From Sorex araneus (Eukaryota > Chordata > Mammalia > Eulipotyphla > Soricidae), in the NCBI RefSeq assembly GCF_027595985.1, contig NC_073313.1:100117552-100181551 (forward strand): a DNA stretch of 64,000 bases. The letters run 5' to 3'. Of the stretch, positions 1 to 11,990 are shown piece after piece. Made by a program: the position numbers and the translations under genes. The notes below the pieces were generated by a model that saw nothing but the letters and a program-made list of their open reading frames with translations, did not search any database and had not been told where the DNA came from. Each line of letters starts with the position of its first letter. Position 1 is the stretch's first letter.

Positions 1-655
1 GGTGCATCCAGTTACCTCCTTTAGCAACACCGTGTAACCATATCCTGCACTTTTTCTTCCATGTTGCTTCCCATTTATTTGGTCTTTATATTCTGCTCAA
101 ACATTTTATAACACCTCTGTTTTACTTCATTCTTAGCCCAGTCCTTCATGTCCAGCACACACTAGTGGTCAAAGACATTTTGTGGCCGTTTGTTTTTCAA
201 AACAACTCTGTCTGCATTCTGGCCTTTAGAAGGTGAGTCTTTACCTACACCCAGGCAGTATTTAAAGGATTATGGCACTTAGCTTAAATTCTACCTTTGA
301 AACCTTATTTTAGATTTGAGCAAAAACAGGTTTGTTGGAAATTTGAGTAGTAGACAGGGTGCTACTGAGTCCCAGCCTCAATGACCTCATGATATTGATT
401 ATATATCTATGCATGTATATGTAGTATGTGTGCCATGCTATAATGCATGAGCTTTTCTTTGAGGTGTGGGGATGCAAAATTAATGCAGTTGTTAAAGAAA
501 CAAGCCAGAAGAAAATGCAGAAGGGAATTGATTTGCCCTATGGTACATTGATCTACATAATGGGAAGAAAACCACCTCATCAGGTGTTCCTGGATTAGGC
601 TCACCACGTGATATTATCATTGGTAGCATCCCTGCTAATAAGGGGTTTTTTTGCA
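1..655. other. Unique or unrecognised sequence
   Basis: AT-rich sequence with no convincing coding region and no repeat I can recognise. The short open frames here have no family resemblance. Confidence 0.5.
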
Positions 656-1150
656 ATTCTTTTTTAAAAAAAATGAATAGAGAATCATTGTGATGTACAG
701 TTACAAACTTATGAACTTTTGTGTTTTCATTTCACTCATACAGTGATTATTTACCCATCCCTCCACCAGTGCCCATTTACCTCCACCAATGATCCCAGTA
801 TCCCTCTCACCACCCCCACCTCACTCCTTCCACCGCCCCCTTCCTCTTTGGCAGGGCATTCCCTTTTGTTCTCTCCCCCTGCTAGTAAGGTTTGGTGAAG
901 CCACTCCAGGCTCAGATAGCTCACCTAATGTCTGGCTCCAAAGTGCTGGCATATTCACTGGGTACTTTAGGTGTCAATCCTGTCTGATACATGGTTCTAG
1001 CATTTCATTTAGTTACTTCCCATCTCTGGAAAACTGTGCACTAATAATTCCAAAGAGGAGTCAGAGCAGAGACTGGGGAGGTGATGTGAAACAAATTGAG
1101 ATGAAAATGAGCCTGTTTCCATAGTTCAATATCCATGCTTCATGGTGTAG
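656..1150 (-). mobile_element. L1 3' UTR fragment
   Basis: On the minus strand this ends with the L1 tail motif (reverse of AATCATTGTGATGTACAG) and includes the reversed block of the recurrent 3' UTR (CCATCCCTCCACCAGTGCCC). It is diverged and 5'-truncated. The far end, from about 1035, contains a stretch beginning AATAATTCCAAAGAG that recurs near 9650, so the boundary is uncertain. Confidence 0.7.
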
Positions 1151-1440
1151 AAGCCATCAAGTCTCAGAAATTCTTGTATCTTTTCAGCATGTGACTGGCT
1201 GGGTAAACAGGTCTTTTTATCTCATGTACAGAGTCATCACGGACAGAGGCTTACATCTGTTCTTTTGATATGGGTCTTAGAAATCAAGCTACAGAAGTTG
1301 GAATAGCTAGATTGGAGAGAGGGTTCCCATATGGACAACTGAACGCAAGGTGTGTCCATTATTTTAGAGGGTGAGGATTTTCCTAAAGGTAAGGTTGAAT
1401 CAGGTAAAAACAATATTTAGAGCACACTGCAAGAGAGCCA
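1151..1440. other. Unrecognised sequence
   Basis: No gene seen. Part may be an old repeat shared with the DNA around 9650-10110, as both carry similar text after AATAATTCCAAAGAG. Confidence 0.35.
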
Positions 1441-1935
1441 TGGGTAGGACTAAAGAGTTCAGTCAGGCACTCATTTGTGGAGTGTAGGGGAGCGTCACAT
1501 GAGGCTGACCCCCAAGGACGGTAGATACAAGGGCCAGGGGGATTGCCCCATAGCTGGAAGACTGCTTCATGAGCTGAAGGGAGAAGGCAGATGGAATAGA
1601 GAAGAGATCACTAAGAAAATGATGGCTGGAAGAACCAGTTGGGATGGGAGATGCATGCCGAAAATAGATAATGGACCAAACATGATGACCTCTCAGTGTC
1701 TGTGTTGCAAGCTATAATGCCCAAAAGTAGAGAAAGAGTATGGGGAATATTGTCTGCCATGGAGGCAGGGGGAGGGTGGGAAAGGGAGGGTATACCCAGG
1801 ATATTGGTGGTGGGGAATGTGCACTGGTGGAGGGATGGGTGTTTGATCCTTGTGAGATTGTAACCCAAACATGAAAGCTTGTAAATATCTCACAGTGATT
1901 CAAATATTTTTCTTAAAATATTAAAAAAAAATAGT
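1441..1935 (+). mobile_element. L1 3' UTR fragment
   Basis: It begins near the end of ORF2 (CTCATTTGTGGAGTGTAGG), runs through the standard shrew L1 3' UTR (GAGGCTGACCCCCAAGGACG) and ends with the AACCCAAACATGAAAGCTTG block and an A-rich tail at about 1920-1932. Its sequence is close to the copies at 25,760-26,275 and 29,640-30,060. Confidence 0.9.
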
Positions 1936-2638
1936 TCGGTCAGTACCAGTGTAGCGCTTGATGGCATTAGATTAGATGATTAGATGGCCTCAGATTAGAG
2001 GGCTATTGCTTGTAGAGAGTGATGTTTCTGCAGCATGTTTTTTACAGTAGACAGTGTTTATTTTCCCCTTGTAAGTACTAGGTAGATAATTTTTTAAATT
2101 TTGGGTAGATTTTTATCACAGTGGAGGATTTTTTTACCCCTTGCAAAGATAGTGGACAAGGAGTCTGCAAATTTTTGTTTTGCAGCCATTAGCCAAACTC
2201 ATAACTCCAGTGATCTTCTAGTGATAATTAGAGGAAAGATCAGATAAAAGGATCTCTTTGTGAGGACTGATTGTTCTCAAACTTGGGAATGGTCCTAGGA
2301 ATGAAACTGAAAACTAAAAACATAATTTGCATCCCAAAGAGCCTGGTCAGTATAACCAGGAAAACAACTGTAGCAAATCTTTCTGGGTGATTCAAGACAT
2401 TTGAACATTAGAACACGTCCTAAACTTAATATAGTTGGGAAAAGCTCAATGTAGATTCATCGCATTTTATGGTCAGGTCTGTTGCCTGTTTAAAAAACAG
2501 GACTTTACCAACTCGAAAAATTCATAGACTCCAAGACATTGTCACAAAAATTAGTAAATGGGCTACTCTAAGACAAGACAAGCCTCACAAACACGTCAAG
2601 CTCCAGCAGAAGATGACACAAAACGTCAGAACTATAAT
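1936..2638. other. Unrecognised sequence, possibly old LTR-element DNA
   Basis: No conserved ORF. Together with 2904-3515 and 4085-4290 it may be one old element interrupted by younger insertions, but I cannot name it. Confidence 0.3.
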
Positions 2639-2652
2639 CTCTCTCAATGTCA

Positions 2653-2889
2653 CTATCACTATCACTATCACTATCACTATCATCCTGTTGTTCATCGATT
2701 TGCTCGAGTGGGTGTCAGTAACATCTTCATTCATCTTAGCCCTGAGACTGTAGCAGCCTCTCTTTTCTAGTTCTTCCCAATAGTGCCACATTGGAGGCTC
2801 TATCGGGGTCAGGAGGCTCTATCATCATTGTTACTGCTTTTGGCATATCTAATATGCCACGGGGAGCTTGCCAGGCTCTGCCGTACTCT
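2653..2889 (-). mobile_element. Second-lineage SINE (long subtype), 5'-truncated, with (GATAGT)n tail
   Basis: On the minus strand it contains the body GGCATATTAGATATGCCAAA, the block GAGCCTCCAATGTGGCAC and the 3' part CGAGCAAATCGATGAACAAC, and ends in tandem GATAGT units seen as CACTAT on the plus strand from about 2650 to 2685. It is flanked by a perfect 14-bp target-site duplication (CTCTCTCAATGTCA) at 2639-2652 and 2890-2903. The tRNA-like head is missing. Confidence 0.85.
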
Positions 2890-3114
2890 CTCTCTCAATG
2901 TCAATGTGCTAAATCTGAGGTGAGCAAATAGATAGGTAAAGGCCCATGGCAATTGTATTTCAGAGAAGTAATAAATCCAATAGCCCTAAAGCTGCAAGAA
3001 TTTAGGTTTAGACCTGATTACATCTTCCTGATGCAAGTGACAGATCCTGAGAAGGTAGGAATCCAAAGAGAAACAAACTTAATCAAAGTCAAAGACTGCC
3101 ATTAAGGACCTGAG

Positions 3115-3515
3115 AAGATTTTCTGACACATTAAGTACCCCAACCTCTGTCAGAGAAACTCAAAAAAGGCAATACCCCTTCTGCTCTTGGCAACCACCCA
3201 TGCGAAAAATTTACTTAGCTAGAAAACCCCACCTTGGGAACAACCTTATAAAAGCAATCTTGAACAAAAGAAGGGTACACATATGCTAACCCAGCCCACG
3301 TGCTGCTTGTGCCTATGTGGCAAAACACATGTGGCCCCCGAGCACATGTTTCCCTTGCATCTCCCCTCTTTTGATGTGTACTGGGACTCTCCTCCTTTAG
3401 AGAAGCCTGTGTTCTCCCTTGAACATGCTACTCTCTCTCCCTTTGCTCTCCTTCCTTCCCCTTCCCCCCAAACCATCCAAATAATATCTGTTTTTATTTC
3501 ACTGCTTGCATACTC
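3115..3515 (+). other. Possible old LTR, continuing after the L1 insertion at 4085
   Basis: The sequence has a TATA box (TATAAAAG at 3247-3254) and then a pyrimidine-rich stretch. After removal of the L1 at 3531-4069 it continues TTCTTTTCTGTGATACAGGA, a style seen at the end of class I ERV LTRs. I could not define TG...CA termini or a duplication, so this is tentative. Confidence 0.3.
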
Positions 3516-3530
3516 CTGAAATTCTTTTCT

Positions 3531-4069
3531 TTTTTTCTTTTTGTTTTAATTTTTTTATTGAGTCACCATGTGGAAAGTTACAAAGTTTTCAGGTTTAAAT
3601 CTCAGTTATACAATGCTCAAATACCTTCACCAGTGCACATATTCCACCACCAAGAATCCCAGTATAGCTCCACCCTGCACCCCCACACCCCTAACCCCCC
3701 ACGCCCCTAGTCCCCCCATCCTTAGCCCCCCCGCCTGTGTAACTAATAAATTTCACTTTACTTTCACTTTGATTGCATTCAATATTTCAACAAAATTCAC
3801 TATTATTGTTTGGAGAGTCTCTCCCCTAAAGTCAGACCTGCTGAAAAGGAAGCATTAGATAATTTGTTTTCCATTGCTAAGGATGAAGAGGTATGAGGTC
3901 TAGTGACCACACTTAGCGGCCTCTCGGTTTTGGGTTTCTGTATTTTAGTAACTAAGTCCAGAGAGATATCTGCCAGAAGTTGCATCATTGCCAACTTGTA
4001 CTTCTCAGTTACATTATATTCCACATATGAGTGCAATCTTTCTATGTCTGTCTCTTTCTTTCTGACTCA
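3531..4069 (-). mobile_element. 5'-truncated L1 3' end with 15-bp target-site duplication
   Basis: The reversed poly(A) tail at 3531-3557 leads into the reversed L1 3' end (TTGAGTCACCATGTGGAAAG). The 3' UTR belongs to a different subfamily from most copies here; it is shared with 57,308-57,610. Duplications of CTGAAATTCTTTTCT lie at 3516-3530 and 4070-4084. Confidence 0.88.
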
Positions 4070-4706
4070 CTGAAATTCTTTTCTGTGATACAGGACAAAG
4101 TACCTGGAAACCCTGGGTAAGGCCTAGGACTGACTTTCTAGACTTTATCAGTCTTAGCTTTCCCAGCTTGTCTAGGCATGACAGAGGATGATAGAGAGAA
4201 AGTGACCATCTCTCTCCTCTCTGCTCCATGCTTGGAGGACCATTGACTTCAAATCCACCAATTAAGAAGCACTGAGTGGCAGGATGGATGAGAAAATTGA
4301 ACCTAACCCAAGAGACCTATTTCAACTGTCAGAGCAAACCGAGACTCAACATCAAAGGATAAAGGACAATTCTTCAAGAAAACAACCCCCTCAAAAAGTT
4401 AGGGATGGCCATACATGTATCAGCTTACATAGATGCATCAGGCTAAGAAAGTTTATAAGCTAAAGCAAAAGATCAAGGGATATGTACATCAGGAAGAACT
4501 CACAGTCCAAAATGTATACGCACCAAAGGAGGGACCAGCAAAATTCTTAAAACAACTAATAGACTTGAAGAAAGACATTGGCACAATACAATTGTAGTTG
4601 AATAGTCCCATTTTGATTTGTGTCCTCTTGGTAGATCAGGTGGGGAACCTTGGGAAAAAATCCTAAAGCTCAGCAAGGAAGTACTTTCTTTGAGGAAATA
4701 AATGCA

Positions 4707-4715
4707 ACACACACA

Positions 4716-4757
<42 letters not shown>
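4707..4757. repeat. (CA)n(TA)n microsatellite
   Basis: A run of CA dinucleotides (4707-4718) is followed directly by about 19 TA repeats inside the old L1. It yields a meaningless Tyr-Ile ORF. Confidence 0.97.
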
Positions 4758-4761
<4 letters not shown>

Positions 4762-5045
4762 ACATGGCTTTTCATCCTCAAAAGTCTGAATACATATTAT
4801 CCTTCAATACACCTGGGACATTCTCCATGATAGACCACATACTAATACACAAAACATACCTCCACAAGTCAAGAGCATAGAAATCATATCAAATACACTT
4901 ACAATACATGTTGCACTGAAAATAGAAGATGATCATAAATAGAAATGAAGAAACAATTCAAACACCTGGAAATTCAATAGTTCATTTCTGAACAACCAGT
5001 GCAACAGAAAGGAAGTCAGAGACAAAATTAAGAGATTTATGTTAC

Positions 5046-5715
5046 TCACTGCAGCACTGTTCACAATAGCCAAAATCTGGAAACAACTCAAGCGCCCGAG
5101 AACAGACGACTGGTTAAAGAAACTTTGGTACATCTACACACTGGAATCCTAAGCAGCTGTTAGGAGAGATGAAGTCATGAAATTTGCTTGTAAGTGGATA
5201 GACATGGATAGTAACATGCTAAGTGAAATGAGTCTGAAAGAGAGAGACAGACATAGAAAGACTGCATTCATTTGTGGAGTATAAAATAACATAATATGAG
5301 ACTGACATCCAAGAACAGTAAACAAAAAGGCCAGGAAGATTGCTCCATAGTTGGAAGCCTGCCTCATCAGTGAGTGGGGAGAAGGCAGCTGGAATAGAGA
5401 AGGGATCACTAAGGAAATGATGGTTGGAGGAATTGGTTGGGATGGGAGATGTGTGCTGTAAGTAAATAAAGGACCAAACATAATAACCTCTCAGTATCTG
5501 TATTGCAAACCAGAATTCCCAAAAGAAGAGAAAGAGTATGGCAGAAATTGTCTGCCATAGAGGCAGGAGGAGGGTGGGAAAGGGGGATATACTGGGGAGA
5601 TTGGTGGTAGGGAATGTGCACTGGTGGGTGTTTGTTCATTGTATGATTGTAACTCAAACATGAAAGCTTGTAACTGTATCTCACAGTGATTCAATAAAAT
5701 AAAAATAAAATAAAA
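5046..5715 (+). mobile_element. Younger L1 3' end nested in the old L1
   Basis: It starts abruptly within the ORF2 C-terminal region (CACTGTTCACAATAGCCAAA), passes through the standard 3' UTR and ends in GATTCAATAAAATAAAAATA. The flanking old L1 continues on either side, showing that this is an insertion. It is 5'-truncated and non-coding. Confidence 0.85.
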
Positions 5716-7154
5716 TAAAACTTTTAGATGATGAGAAAAAAATTATGTTAAAAAAGATGAGAAAGCATGCACAAGCTACCAGAACTTGTGGAATAGAGCA
5801 ATAGTGGTTTTAAGAGGAAAATTCACAGGTATGCAAGCATTCTTTTGGAAGGAAGGAAGGGCCCACACAAATAAAAGGACTAAAAAACTTAAGAAACTGG
5901 AAAATAAGCAACAAAAGGAGTCCAAAACAGGGCAGAAGGAAAGAAAAATAAAACTTAGATTGGAAATGAGTGACCATAAATCCAAAACAGAAACCAATTT
6001 GAAAGATCAGTTATACCAAGAGCTGGTTCTTTGAGAAAATAAACAAGACAGATATCACGCTAGCAAGACTCACAATGAGAGAGAACCCTAATAAACTAAA
6101 TCAGAAATGAAAGAGGGGACATTGCAGCACACGACACAGAAATTCAAAGGGTTATCAGAGATTACTTTATGATAATCTTTTTTGGCATGAAATAAGAGGA
6201 GCTGGAAGAGATGGATAAGTTCCTGGACTCTCAAGGCTGAACCAAGATGATTTGTAATATTTGAACAGACCTATAACTATAGACGAAATAGAACTGGTAA
6301 TCAAAAGCCTTCACAAAAAACAAAATTTCAAGCCCAGATGGATTCACCATTGAATTCTTTCACAACTTTAAAGAGGACCTACTGTCAATCTTTTTCAGAC
6401 TCTTCGGGAAACTGAAGAAACAAAAACACTCACAAGCACCTCTATGAAGCCAGTATCACCCTGATACCAAAATCAGACAGAGGCGCCACCAAAACCAGAG
6501 AATTACAGGCCGATATCCTTGATTAATACAGATGCAAAGATGCAAAGATCCTCAACAAAATAATAGCACTCAGAATCCAAAAATTCATCAAAAAGATTGC
6601 ACACCATATCCAAGTAGGATTCATTCTGGAAACACAAGGGTGGTTTAACCTACACATGTCAATCAATGTAATGCACCATACCAACATAAGGAAAAAAACA
6701 ACTATACACTCATATCAATAGATGCAGAGAAAGCATTTGACAAGAATCAGCACACCCATTCAGGATTTAAAAAAACTCAGCAAAATGAGAACTGAAGTTG
6801 TCATATAGTTCTCATATAGTCAAAGCAATTTACCAGAAACTCACAGAAAACATCACACTCAATGGGGAAAATCTAAAAGGCTACCTCCTAAAATTAAGCA
6901 CAAGACAAGGTTTCCCTTTCTTGGCACTTCTATTTCATATCGTGCTACAAGTACTTGCCATAACAATTAGGCAAAAAAGAAGATATCAAGGAAATCCATA
7001 TAGGAAAGGAAGAAGCCAAGAACTCACTATTCATGAATCACATGATACTATATTTAGAAAACTCCAAAAAACTATACTAGAAAGCTCCTCAAAATAATAG
7101 ATTTTTTAATTTTTTATTTTAAAATTTTTAGATTTTTAAAGTTAATTGGCTACA

Positions 7155-7322
7155 GGGGCAGAAGCGATAGTACAGTGGGTAGGGCGTTTGCCTTGGACGC
7201 GGCCAACCCAGGTCCAATCCCCAGCATCCCATATGGTCCCCCAAGCACCACCAGGAGTAATTTCTGAGTACAAACCCAGGAGTAACCCCTGAGCATCGCT
7301 GGGTATGACCCAAAAGGAAAAA
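7155..7322 (+). mobile_element. SOR-type tRNA-derived SINE
   Basis: The head has the tRNA-like A-box region (GATAGTACAGTGGGTAGGGC) and a mutated B box, followed by the body (CATCCCATATGGTCCCC) and an A-rich tail. It is flanked by a 17-bp duplication (AAAGTTAATTGGCTACA) at 7138-7154 and 7323-7339, within the old L1. Confidence 0.95.
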
Positions 7323-9368
7323 AAAGTTAATTGGCTACAAAAAGTGTCAGGCTATAAAATTAATAGGCAAAGTCCATGGCTTTCTTATGTACAAATAAAT
7401 AAATAGCTAAAGAGATATTTTAAAATAATCCTGATCACAATTGTGCCTTAAAAAATCAGGTACCCAAGAATCATTGTAACTAAGAAGGTGAAAGACTTAC
7501 AAAAAAAAGTTACAAAATCCTACTTCAAGAAATATCAGAAGACACCAGGAAATGGAAACACATTCTCTGCTCATAGACTCGGAGGATGAATGTCATCAAT
7601 ATGGCAATGCTCCACAAAGCTTTCTACATATTCAATGCAGCATCTCCATAAGAAGGCCTATGTCATTTTTTAAAAATACATAGATGAAACACTCCTGAAA
7701 TTCACATGGAACAACAAATCTTCCTCTGCCCAAATAGCTGAAGCAGTTTTGGAGAAAAAGAAGATAGGAGGCATCACTTGCCCCAACTTCAAACTGTACT
7801 TCAAAGTGGTAGTAATTAAAACAACATTATATTGAAATAAAGACAGACCCCAGATAAGTGGAATAGACTTATATATCCTGAGACATACCCTCAGGTATAT
7901 GATCAGTTAATCTTCGATAAAGGAGTAAAAATATGAAGGGAGCAAATGAAAGCCTCTCCAACAAGAAGTTTTGAGAAAACTGGTCACAGCCACATGCAAA
8001 AAGTAAATTCAGACCAGTTTCTAATGCCATGCACCAAAATTAAATCCAAACAGATTAAAGACCTTAATATGAGACCTGAAAACATCGGATACATAGAGGA
8101 AAACGTAGGCAGAACTCTTCATGACATTGAAGTTAAAGGCATCTATGAGGATGAAACATCATTGACCAAGCAAGTGGAAGCAGAGATAAATAAATAGGAC
8201 CACATTAAACAAAGAAGCTTCTGCACTCATCTGATAAGGTGCAAATATTCAAGCTATGTAAGTCATGGTAGATATTTGCGAGAAAAATACATACAACCCC
8301 ATCAAAAATGGTGAGAAGAGAGGAACAGAAACTTCCTCAGAGAAGAAACACAAGTGACCAAAAGGCACAGGAATGTTCCACATAACTAAATATTGGGGCA
8401 ATGCAAATCAAAACAACAATGAGATATCAGCTAACACCACAGAGTCTGACTCATCAAAAAGAACAACCAGTTCTCGAGCAGATGAGGAGAGAATGGAACT
8501 CTCATTGACTACTGATTGAATGCCAATTTTTTCAGCTTTTCTGGAAAACAATATGGACATTCCTCAAAAAAACTAGAAATTGAGCATCCATACGACCCAG
8601 CAGTACTGCTTCTACTAATATACCCTTGTGGCCCCAAAACACAACGCAGAAAAGTCAACTGCTTTCCTAAATTCATTTTAGCACTATTTACAATAGGAAT
8701 GATCTGGAAACAACCCAAGTTTCTGAGAACAGATAAATAGATAAAGAAACTCTGGTGCATCTACAATGGAACACAATGCAACTGTTAGGAAAAAATGAAG
8801 TAATAATATTTTCTTATACATGGAATGGCATTTTGAGTGTATCATGCTGACTGAAATAAGAGGGAGGGGTCAAATGTACAATGATTGCACTGATTTGTGA
8901 GATATAAAAAACACATAGTATGTTAATAATACAGTAGAATAAAACAGTAGAAACAAGGGGCAGGAGGACTGGTCCATGGTACGAAGCTTGCCACAAAGGG
9001 ACAGGGTGAGCACAGTTAGGACAGATAAGGGATCACTATGACAGTGATGGGTAAAAATGATCACTGGGCAAAAGTGAGTGCTAAAAGAGATAAAATGATA
9101 TTCATTATACACTTTTATTAACAGTATTGCAAACCAGTGTCTTAAAGGAAAATGAAAGAGAGTGAGAGAGAAGAAATGTGTCTGCCATAGAGACAGATTG
9201 TAGTGTCATTCAGGTGGATGAGCATGAGGGAAAAAGAACATTGGTGGCAGAGAATATGTACTGATTAAGGGATGGATGTTGGATCACTGTATGACCGAAA
9301 ATCAATCATGAACAAGTGGATAACTATATCACATGGTGATTCAGTTTCAAAAATCCAGGAAAAAAGCT

Positions 9369-9719
9369 GAGGATAACTAAATTAAAAAATAAAAAGTTAC
9401 CAGGATCTCTATTGGATCTATATTGGGACAATGGTATTGCCTTCCATAATTTACACCCACACTACCTTTTTATCTCAGTTGTTCAAGAAAAACAATTAGC
9501 ATTCCGTCCATGAAACATCTTCCATCCTTGTAATGTGCATTTTTTGTCTTGTTGCTTTGAATTTTAGCAATTTCTAAAAGCAAAATGTCATGACAGAATC
9601 ATCGATGTACCATTTGTACTTATTCTCCATCTCTTGAGATATCTACTATAATAATTCCAAAGAGAAGTAATGGCAGGGACTAGGAAGATGATGGGAAGCA
9701 AATATGGGTTGACCTGTGA
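9369..9719. other. Unrecognised sequence hosting the LTR
   Basis: No gene seen. The end (from about 9650, AATAATTCCAAAGAG) resembles 1037-1180 and continues after the LTR at 10048, so it is probably an old repeat of unknown class. Confidence 0.35.
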
Positions 9720-10041
9720 TGTGGGGTCCCGTCCTGTCCCGCAGGGAGGACCCTTCGTGGGGCTAAGGAGGGGACGTAACCGAATGAACAGACGCAGAGC
9801 CAGAAGGAGGAGGAGAGAGAAAGAGAGAGAGTTTATTCACAGCAGTTACAATACTTATACCTCTTGGTGGGAGGGGGGTGGTATGCATGCTTGGACCCCC
9901 ATAGGAACAGTAGTAGAATGTTGATCAGGCATGGCCTTTGCCTAGTGAGACAAATGGTGAAATGATAAGATCACAGGAATCCCAAGCAGCCTCCGCTTGA
10001 CTAGACGATAAGAGCCAAACTCTGTAAGATGGCTCCCTACA
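9720..10041 (-). mobile_element. Solo LTR of an ERVK/IAP-like endogenous retrovirus
   Basis: On the minus strand the element starts TGTAGGGAGCC and ends GGGACCCCACA, the TG...CA termini of an LTR. It is flanked by a 6-bp duplication CTGTGA at 9714-9719 and 10042-10047, the length typical of class II (betaretrovirus-like) elements. An AATAAA on the minus strand at 9831-9836 is preceded by a TATAAG-like motif about 20 bases upstream. No viral gene is present, so it is a recombined solo LTR. Confidence 0.75.
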
Positions 10042-10047
10042 CTGTGA

Positions 10048-10660
10048 TTGTTGTCATGGCCCAATATGACACAGGATGGGAGTCCATCATGTCTCAAAAA
10101 AGTCCTGTAATATTGGAGCTATAGTAGAGCCAGTGCAGCACTTACCTTGAATGCAGTCAATCTCAGTTTGATGTTTGGAGCCTCATATGGCCCCCAACAA
10201 TTATCAGGAGTGAATCCTGAGGGGCGAGCCAGGAATAAGTCATGAGCACCTCCAGGATATGATTTGTGGTTTGAAAGCTCAGGACCCCATCCATAGAGTC
10301 ACCATAACCAGAAGACCACATCTGTCCTTTAAATACTTGTCTTGTCGTCAAGTTCCACAGAAAAAAGTTGGAAGAGAGGGAGTAGGAGGTCTACCAGGAT
10401 GAGCAACCAAATTCAATATGTGTCTAGTGTTTCGGAAGTTAAGAATTTTTCAAAGGCTTAAGTTAGTGTACTTAAACATATGATTTCTCTTATATGCAAG
10501 GCCTAAAGAAACAATGCTGGAATAACAAGTACTCAATTGCAATGAAAACAAAGAACTTGAGAACTGGTGTTCAGTAGGAAACGTGCCACTTGAGGTGGCT
10601 GGGGGATACAACAAAGAAAGGGCAACACATATGGAGGAGTGTAGCAGTCAATCGGGAGGA
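10048..10660. other. Old repeats and unrecognised sequence
   Basis: 10,125-10,290 resembles a very diverged plus-strand SOR-type SINE (the SINE-style CTCATATGGCCCCCAACA is visible). The remainder to 10,660 has nothing I can name. Confidence 0.45.
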
Positions 10661-10880
10661 GGAGGTGTCTTCCAGAAAGGTTGAACCACTTTACATTCTC
10701 GCCAGCAGTGAATAACGTTCCTTTTCTCCACATTCCCGCCAATATTGGTTGCTTCTGTTTTTTGGGAGGTGTGCCAGTCTTCCTGATGTGAGGTGATATA
10801 TCTCCTTGTTGTTTTCATTTGCATTTCCCTAATAATGTGATGCAGAACATTTTTCATATACCTTTTGGCCATCCACATCT
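10661..10880 (-). mobile_element. L1 ORF2 C-terminal fragment
   Basis: The minus strand encodes KTEATNIGGNVEKRNVIHCW and an HHIIREMQMKTTRRY-like stretch, the diverged C-terminal region of L1 ORF2. A further related fragment follows at about 11,150-11,260 on the same strand. Dead. Confidence 0.75.
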
Positions 10881-10984
10881 CTAAACCGGAGATCTCCTTA
10901 GAGAAAGATTGAGATAAACTAGTCTCTGTATCAGGACTATTTATTGCTCTGGAATTTGATATGAGGAATTAACACACATAAAGT

Positions 10985-11510
10985 TATTTCATAGAGGGGA
11001 GAGGTCAATTCCAACAGTGCTCAGTTGACATACTACTCAGAGCCTACACAGTGCAAGGGATCAAATTCCAGGCTCCCATACGCAGAGCATATAATCCAGA
11101 TCTTTTAGTTATAGCCAGTACCTAAATTTCTTTCTCTTTTTGTCTTTTTCTCCAGAGAGGAAACCTAATTACTAATGGTTTTGAGCATCTTTTCATATGC
11201 CTACTGGAATTATAATTTCCTTGTGAAGTTTCTGTTCAAGATATTTACTTTTAAAAAACACTTGGTAGGGGCTACAGTGATAGTATAGTGTGCAGCAGTT
11301 TCATTGCATGCAACAAACCTGGGAAATAATATTATTAGAGGCCATTTTACACTCACTATACTCACAAAATCTTTTTATTTAAAACATTTTTTGTTGAAGA
11401 ACTGAGATTTACAAAGTTGTTGATGGTTGTGTTTGACAATGAAAACTTAAGTCTTGAAACATTAACATCATTGTAAATCATCGTGCCAAAATAAAATAAA
11501 AATAAAATTA
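10985..11510. other. Diverged SINE and L1 end fragments
   Basis: About 11,010-11,145 resembles a decayed minus-strand SINE and 11,270-11,335 a truncated plus-strand SINE head (GGGCTACAGTGATAGTATAG). 11,360-11,510 looks like short L1 3' end pieces, with an A-rich stretch at 11,490-11,510. No gene. Confidence 0.4.
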
Positions 11511-11990
11511 AGAGGCTCCTGCACAACAAAAGAAGCAATTGCCATTATAAAAGACTCCCCATAGACTAGGATAAAGTATTTGTCTAACACTCTTATAATA
11601 ATAAAGGGTTAATATACAAGATCCAATAGGCACTGGTAGAACTTTACAAGAAAAATTAAAAACCAATCCATTAAAATATTGGGGGAAGAGAGAGATAGAA
11701 ATTTCCTCAAAATAGCACTACAGATGGCTGAAAAGCATATGAAAAAATGCTCTGCATCAGATCATCAGAGAAATGCAAATGCAAATGACAGTGAGACACC
11801 AGTGAGACACCTGACACCAGGAAGACTGGCACATATCCAAAAGAACAAAAACAACCAATGTTGGCAGGAAGTGGGAGAAAAAGAACCTCATTCACTTCTG
11901 ATGGGAATGTAGAATGGTCCAGTTTTTTATGAATCAATATAGATAGTTCCCATCAAGTTAGGACTTGATCTCCCATATAATCTAGCGATT

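Larger units (their letters stand above)
4295..9368 (+). mobile_element. Old, heavily mutated L1 (ORF2 to 3' UTR), carrying nested insertions
   Basis: The left part (about 4295-5045) encodes the end of the endonuclease domain; fragments such as NVYAPKEG and FNTPGTFSMIDHILIHKTYL are visible. It resumes at about 5711 with the linker and reverse transcriptase region: a diverged NGENLKGYLLKLSTRQGFP appears near 6860-6920 where active L1s have the stretch before the catalytic FADD. It continues through the C-terminal region (about 8500-8900) and a diverged 3' UTR ending near 9365. Stops and frameshifts occur throughout, so it is dead. Insertions at 5046-5710 (younger L1 end) and 7155-7322 (SINE) interrupt it. 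Confidence 0.85.

Noticed and set aside
4500-4880. Open frames with long Tyr-Ile repeats
   Set aside because: They translate the (TA)n microsatellite inside a dead L1.
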